This document shows, one piece after another, positions 49,501 through 51,856 of a DNA stretch of 51,856 nucleotides (within the stretch, counting starts at the first letter, position 1; every line of letters begins with the position of its first letter). The notes below the pieces were generated by a model. It was not told the DNA's origin. It was given only the letters and a program-made list of their open reading frames with translations, and did no database searches. The DNA lies in the NCBI GenBank assembly GCA_003222275.1, contig QHVJ01000151.1, forward strand, positions 1 to 51,856. Direction: 5' to 3'. The position numbers and the translations under genes were made by a program. The DNA comes from Acidobacteriota bacterium. Its GTDB lineage: Bacteria > Acidobacteriota > Vicinamibacteria > Fen-336.

Positions 49501-50119
49501 GCAAGGCATGGCCGCATTCGAGCGCGTCCTCAGCTACGGATCGGCGCAGGTCGGCGTCCTGCCCCTCGACCTGGCGAAGGTGCTGGCGCCGTTCCCCCCG
49601 GGCACCGAGCCGCCGCTGCTGTCCGAGCTGGCCGCGGGCCGGGTCCCGGAGAAGACAGGGGAGCCTTCCTCTACGCGGCCGGAGCTCGTCGCGCGGTTGG
49701 AGCAGACCGCGCCTGGGAAGCGCCGGGCCGCGATCCTCGCCTACGTGCGAGCGCACGTCCTGAGCGTGCTGGGGCTGGACCCTGCCTCCGCCCCGCGCCC
49801 ACAGCAGGGGCTGCGGGACCTGGGCATGGACTCCCTCATGGCCATCGAGCTCCGCAACCGGCTGCAGCGCAGCGTGGGCCAGAGCCTGCCCCCCACGCTG
49901 GCCTTCGATTCGCCCACCGTGGAGGCCCTCGCCGAGTACCTGGCCCTCGAGGTGTTCCGCCTCGAGCTGCCGGCAAAGGTGCAAAGAGAGACGACGGAGT
50001 GGTCCGTCGCCCGAGCCGAGCTTGTGGCCCGCGCCGCGCTCAAGGAGCTCTCGGAGCAGCAAGCCGAGGCACTGCTCATCTCGGAGCTGCAGACAAACCG
50101 GCAGGAGATCTCGAAATGA
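43523..50119 (+). CDS. Modular type I PKS 4: KS-AT-DH-ER-KR-ACP
   Basis: Fully reducing module of 2198 aa. Docking helix LSSEKQALLALRRMRARLEE; KS Cys210, His345, His383; AT Ser656 in GHSVGE with HAFH at 757-760 (malonyl-CoA); DH His960 in HRIYGTMVFP and Asp1131 in HPALLDACLQ; ER ~1464-1775 with NFRDVLNALGVY (Tyr1513) and HAAAGGVGVAAVQ; KR from ~1787 with LDDG and Tyr1936 in GQGNYTAAN; ACP Ser2104 in GMDSLM; C-terminal docking tail ending LISELQTNRQEI. All catalytic residues are intact, so the module should add a two-carbon unit and reduce it to methylene. Its AT is strikingly similar to that of PKS3 at the DNA level. Its stop overlaps the next start as ATGA. Confidence 0.94.
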   Translation: MSQAPGHPNDLSSEKQALLALRRMRARLEEVERVRTEPIAIVGMACRFPGGATSPETFWRLLREGVDAITEVPPERWDVDAYYDPDPEAPGKTYSRHGGFLKGVELFDPHFFGISPREAARMDPQQRLLLEVTWEALEASGQAPDKLAGTRTGVFVGIGSHDHAHVRMRAEEPDRLNAYFGTGSAMSAAAGRLSYVLGLQGPSLSVDTACSSSLVAVHLACQSLRMGESRVAIVGGVNVLLFPELNVVLAKARMLARDGRCKAFDASADGYVRSEGCGVVVLKRLSDALADGDRVRAVIRATAVNQDGRSGGLTVPNGPAQEALIREAVVRAGVEPSEVSYVEAHGTGTSLGDPIELRALGAVLGSGRSSPLVVGSVKTNLGHLEAAAGIAGLIKVVLSLEHGEIPTHLHFREPNPHVAWGELPVVIPREAMGWPAGRRVAGVSSFGFTGTNAHAIVEEAPVVVPPAAAQDRPLHLLTVSARSEGALRKLAAAYANRLGGETAPPVADVAFTTNAGRAHFSHRLAVVTDSVEEARRRLAAFADGELPAGLMLRRATASGPPSVAFLFTGQGSQYTGMGHELYETQPKFRKALDTCQELLRSHLDRPLLSVLYPKEGETSPLDETAYTQPALFALEWALSELWRSWGVEPSAVMGHSVGEYVAACVAGVFSLEDGLKLVATRGRLMGSLPAGGAMWAVGASEARVREVLAELEAAEVSIAAVNGPEDVAISGAGMAVESVGRVFEGQGIRTKRLAVSHAFHSALMEPVLGELEQVAAGVSYSAPRIALVSNLTGEVVRGEVAEAGYWRRHAREAVRFADGVAALRTRGHNVFLEVGPRPTLSGLGHKCVPDEDAVWLPSLRKGREAWREMLTSLGVLYTRGVDVDWAGFDRDYPRRKVTLPTYPFERQRCWIEESKAGPRRDADLGLRVHPLLGRRVGSALKEILFEVAIGPRALPYLADHRIYGTMVFPATGYLAMGLAAAAEALAPGPHVLEDLVISEALLLPPGEDRVAQVIVTPDGSGPASIQIFSREQEEEGEPERWRLHAAGRVSRAASGPILAPESLAALRERCPREVAIEAYYEALRGAGVEFGPSFRGMERLWRGEGEALGRVRRPSAVEGTDGYQIHPALLDACLQVLGAAVYDADGGTPRDVYLPVSLDRLRVHASPSAEVWSHVRIRAGEGDGRRTVVADLRLFDEAGQLVAELQGLSLTRATPESLRRVAVSPVGEWLYDLTWRPQPLATETDGEAAARTGTWLVLADEGGLGEELARRWSQRDGRVVVAVSGSGEDIVGDDVVRIDSSRPESCRRLVSEVSAKGQLAGVVHLWSLGVAGGETVEAMRGAVAEGCGSLLHVVQALGEIRGAESPGLWVVTRGTQAVDGAVSVAGVAQAPAWGLARTVAAEHPELRCTCVDLDPEGGADEAEALWAEMAAGSREDQVAYRHGRRHVARLVRSAAGAVAESRPMELEIGTPGILDDLRLQPSARRAPGRGEVEIRVRAAGLNFRDVLNALGVYEGPPGPLGSECAGEVVAVGEEVDGLEIGQEVVAAAAGTFRTYVTAPAIQVVAKPEALSFEQAATAPMAFLTAEYALDHLARLRQGERVLIHAAAGGVGVAAVQVAQRAGAEVFATAGSAEKRAWLQSQGVRHVMDSRSLAFAEDVRARTRGEGVDVVLNSLAGEFIPKSLGVLRAGGRFLEIGKTGIWTEGQVAAVRKDVAYFPIYLGEVEPGLLRSMLVRLMDELAAGVLKPLPSRRFPMHEASAAFRFMAQAKHIGKIVLTAEQASPVAIRGDATYLVTGGLGSLGLLVARWMVERGARHLMLVGRRAAGEAAAEAIREMETAGARVVVAAADVSRETDVERLLATIALEMPPLRGVVHAAGVLDDGVTVQQSWERFERVLAPKAWGAWNLHRATRGIALDFFVLFSSAASLIGSPGQGNYTAANALLDALAHRLRGQGVPALSIDWGPWAEVGMAASLARRDQDRWMRQGFRLLSPEQGMAAFERVLSYGSAQVGVLPLDLAKVLAPFPPGTEPPLLSELAAGRVPEKTGEPSSTRPELVARLEQTAPGKRRAAILAYVRAHVLSVLGLDPASAPRPQQGLRDLGMDSLMAIELRNRLQRSVGQSLPPTLAFDSPTVEALAEYLALEVFRLELPAKVQRETTEWSVARAELVARAALKELSEQQAEALLISELQTNRQEISK
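45440..45492 (+). repeat. 53-bp segment identical to 40720-40772
   Basis: Second copy, inside the PKS4 acyltransferase, 4720 bases from the first and in the same reading frame. Confidence 0.85.
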
Positions 50120-51856
50120 CCGGCAACCCGAAGGACGACCAGCTCTCTCCCCTGAAGCGCGCGATCGTCGAGCTGCGCGAGATGCGGGCGCGCCTCGCCG
50201 AAATGGAGCAGGCGCGCACGGAGCCGATCGCGATCATCGGGATGGCCTGCCGCTTCCCGGGCAAGGCGGACACTCCGGAGGCGTTCTGGAACCTGCTGCG
50301 GAACGGGGTGAACGCCATATCCGAGGTACCGCGGCAACGGTGGGACATCGACGCCTACTACGACGCCGAACCCGGGATGCCGGGAAAGATGTACGCGCGT
50401 CATGGCGGCTTCGTCGAGGACATCGACAAGTTCGATCCGCAGTTCTTCGGGATCTCGCCGCGGGAGGCGGCGAGCATGGACCCCCAGCAGCGGATGCTGC
50501 TGGAGACGAGCTGGGAGGCGCTGGAGCGGGCCGGACAGGCGCCGGACCGGCTGATGGGGAGCCGCACCGGCGTGTTCGTGGGGGCAGGGACCTACGACTA
50601 CGTCCTCCTGCAGATGAAGAGCGTGGAGCCGGAGGAGATCGACGCTTACTACGGGACCGGCACCGCCTTCAGCGCCACCGCCGGGCGGCTCTCCTACGTG
50701 TTCGGGCTGCAAGGCCCTTCCCTGACCGTGGACACCGCGTGCTCCTCGTCTCTGGTCGCGGTGCACCTCGCCTGTCAGAGCCTCCGTAACGGCGAGTGCC
50801 GCACGGCCCTGGCCGCGGGGGTCAATCTGGTCGTGTCGCCAGACGTGAACATCTGCTTTTGCCGCGCGCGCATGCTCGCCGCCGACGGGCGATGCAAGAC
50901 CTTCGACGCGTCCGCGGACGGCTACGTGCGGGGCGAAGGCTGCGGCGTCGTCGTGCTGAAGCGGCTCTCGGACGCCGTGGCCCAGGGCGATCCCGTCCTG
51001 GCCGTGATCCGGGGCTCGGCCATCAACCAGGACGGCCGCAGCGGCGGCCTGACCGTGCCCAATGGTCCCGCCCAGGAAGCCCTCATCCGGGAGGCCCTCG
51101 CCGGGGCCGGCATCCATCCTTCCGAGGTGGGCTACGTGGAGGCCCACGGGACCGGTACCTCGCTCGGCGATCCCATCGAAATGAAGGCGCTGGCGGCGGT
51201 CCTCAGCGAGAGCCGTTCCCCTCATCGGCCCCTCGTCGTCGGTTCGGTCAAGACGAACGTCGGCCACCTGGAAGCGGCGGCGGGGCTGGCGAGCCTGATC
51301 AAGGTCGTGCTCTCCATTCAGCACGGCGAGATCCCGCCCCACTTGCACTTCAAGGAGCTGAACCCCCACATCTCCCTGCACGAGATCCCCGCGGTCATTC
51401 CGACCTCCACCATGAACTGGCCGGAGGGGCGGCGCGTGGCCGGGATCAGCTCCTTCGGTTTCACGGGAACCAACGCCCACGTCGTCGTGGAGGCGGCGCC
51501 GGCGAGGGAAGCGCCCGCGGCGACAGCGGTGGACCGGCCCCGGCACGTCCTTGCCCTCTCCGCCAAGACGGAGAGCGCGCTCCTGGCGATGGCCGGCCGC
51601 TTCGCAGAGCACCTGGCGGCAGAGCCCTCTCTCTCCATGGCCGACGTGGCTTTCTCCGCCAACACGGGACGGGGGCATTTCGCTCACCGGCTGGCGGTGG
51701 TGGCGGAGACGGCGGCACAGGCGGCCGAGAAGCTGGCGGCCGTGGCCGTTGCGCAGGATCCGGTGGCCACCGTGCGCGGCGAGTTCGTCGGGCCGGACCA
51801 GCCGGAGATCGCGTTTTTGTTTACGGGTCAGGGGTCGCAGTACGTGGGGATGGGCC
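50116..51856 (+). CDS. Modular type I PKS 5: KS-AT (3' partial)
   Basis: The first 580 codons of a fifth synthase, open to the right edge. The N-terminus ([20 protein letters not shown]) is the docking helix, nearly the same as in PKS3. KS at ~38-460 has Cys209 in DTACSSS, His344 in VEAHGTGTS and His384 in [12 protein letters not shown], so it is an active condensing domain. The post-KS linker follows, and the AT begins at [16 protein letters not shown], where the window ends. Extender choice and reductive domains cannot be read. The ATG at 50116 overlaps the PKS4 stop as ATGA. Confidence 0.93.
   Translation, partial: MTGNPKDDQLSPLKRAIVELREMRARLAEMEQARTEPIAIIGMACRFPGKADTPEAFWNLLRNGVNAISEVPRQRWDIDAYYDAEPGMPGKMYARHGGFVEDIDKFDPQFFGISPREAASMDPQQRMLLETSWEALERAGQAPDRLMGSRTGVFVGAGTYDYVLLQMKSVEPEEIDAYYGTGTAFSATAGRLSYVFGLQGPSLTVDTACSSSLVAVHLACQSLRNGECRTALAAGVNLVVSPDVNICFCRARMLAADGRCKTFDASADGYVRGEGCGVVVLKRLSDAVAQGDPVLAVIRGSAINQDGRSGGLTVPNGPAQEALIREALAGAGIHPSEVGYVEAHGTGTSLGDPIEMKALAAVLSESRSPHRPLVVGSVKTNVGHLEAAAGLASLIKVVLSIQHGEIPPHLHFKELNPHISLHEIPAVIPTSTMNWPEGRRVAGISSFGFTGTNAHVVVEAAPAREAPAATAVDRPRHVLALSAKTESALLAMAGRFAEHLAAEPSLSMADVAFSANTGRGHFAHRLAVVAETAAQAAEKLAAVAVAQDPVATVRGEFVGPDQPEIAFLFTGQGSQYVGMG

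Overview
The window is high-GC bacterial DNA (roughly 70% G+C by eye) with tightly packed genes, frequent GTG/TTG starts and no rRNA, tRNA, CRISPR or insertion sequence that I could see. The mixture of CoA-ester catabolism, Tat/Sec-exported oxidoreductases, lipoproteins and a large modular polyketide synthase (PKS) locus fits an uncultivated soil-type lineage (Acidobacteriota, Methylomirabilota/Rokubacteria or Myxococcota-like). That placement is inference from gene content and style only.

Region 1 (1-6226, + strand) is a four-gene operon: a CaiB-type CoA-transferase (5' end cut by the window edge), a FadJ-like hydratase/dehydrogenase, an acyl-CoA dehydrogenase and a DHH-family phosphoesterase. 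Each junction is a 4-base start/stop overlap using a non-ATG start. Region 2 (6223-21292) is a mosaic of short units on both strands: an exported metallo-beta-lactamase-fold protein, ribonuclease D, a CysQ-like phosphatase, an STN-domain protein, a DODA-type dioxygenase, a two-gene Tat-exported molybdenum hydroxylase, a matrixin-type metalloprotease, an exported alpha/beta hydrolase, a beta-propeller-like lipoprotein, a YdcF-family protein, a lipoprotein with an aspartyl/asparaginyl hydroxylase, a small outer-membrane barrel and a DUF1579 protein. Several promoters can be read, including two TATAAT boxes so close to the ATG that the transcripts may be leaderless.

Region 3 (21293-21786) is a regulatory interval of about 490 bases. 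It holds a TTGACA-N17-GAGAAT promoter facing the PKS genes, a 10-bp direct repeat spaced by 42 bp, and on the opposite strand a promoter, 5' hairpin and strong intrinsic terminator that together look like a small RNA of about 100 nt.

Region 4 (21787 to the right edge, + strand) is a biosynthetic operon: type II thioesterase, Sfp-type phosphopantetheinyl transferase, MbtH-like protein, a small helix-turn-helix/coiled-coil protein, and five PKS genes, the last cut by the window edge. Domain orders read as PKS1 KS-AT-DH(Asp to Glu)-KR(dead)-KR-ACP; PKS2 KS-AT-DH-cMT-ER-KR-ACP; PKS3 KS-AT-KR-ACP; PKS4 KS-AT-DH-ER-KR-ACP; PKS5 KS-AT(start). Gene gaps are -4 to +15 bases, so the set is probably co-transcribed. 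PKS2-5 carry matching N-terminal docking helices; PKS1 does not, which marks it as the probable entry point although no loading domain is visible. The transferase would load the ACPs, the thioesterase would clear stalled chains, and MbtH implies that an NRPS adenylation domain lies beyond the right edge. The best candidates for new biology are the tandem live/dead ketoreductase in PKS1, the Tyr-to-His ketoreductase beside a C-methyltransferase in PKS2, and the putative antisense-strand small RNA at the head of the cluster.
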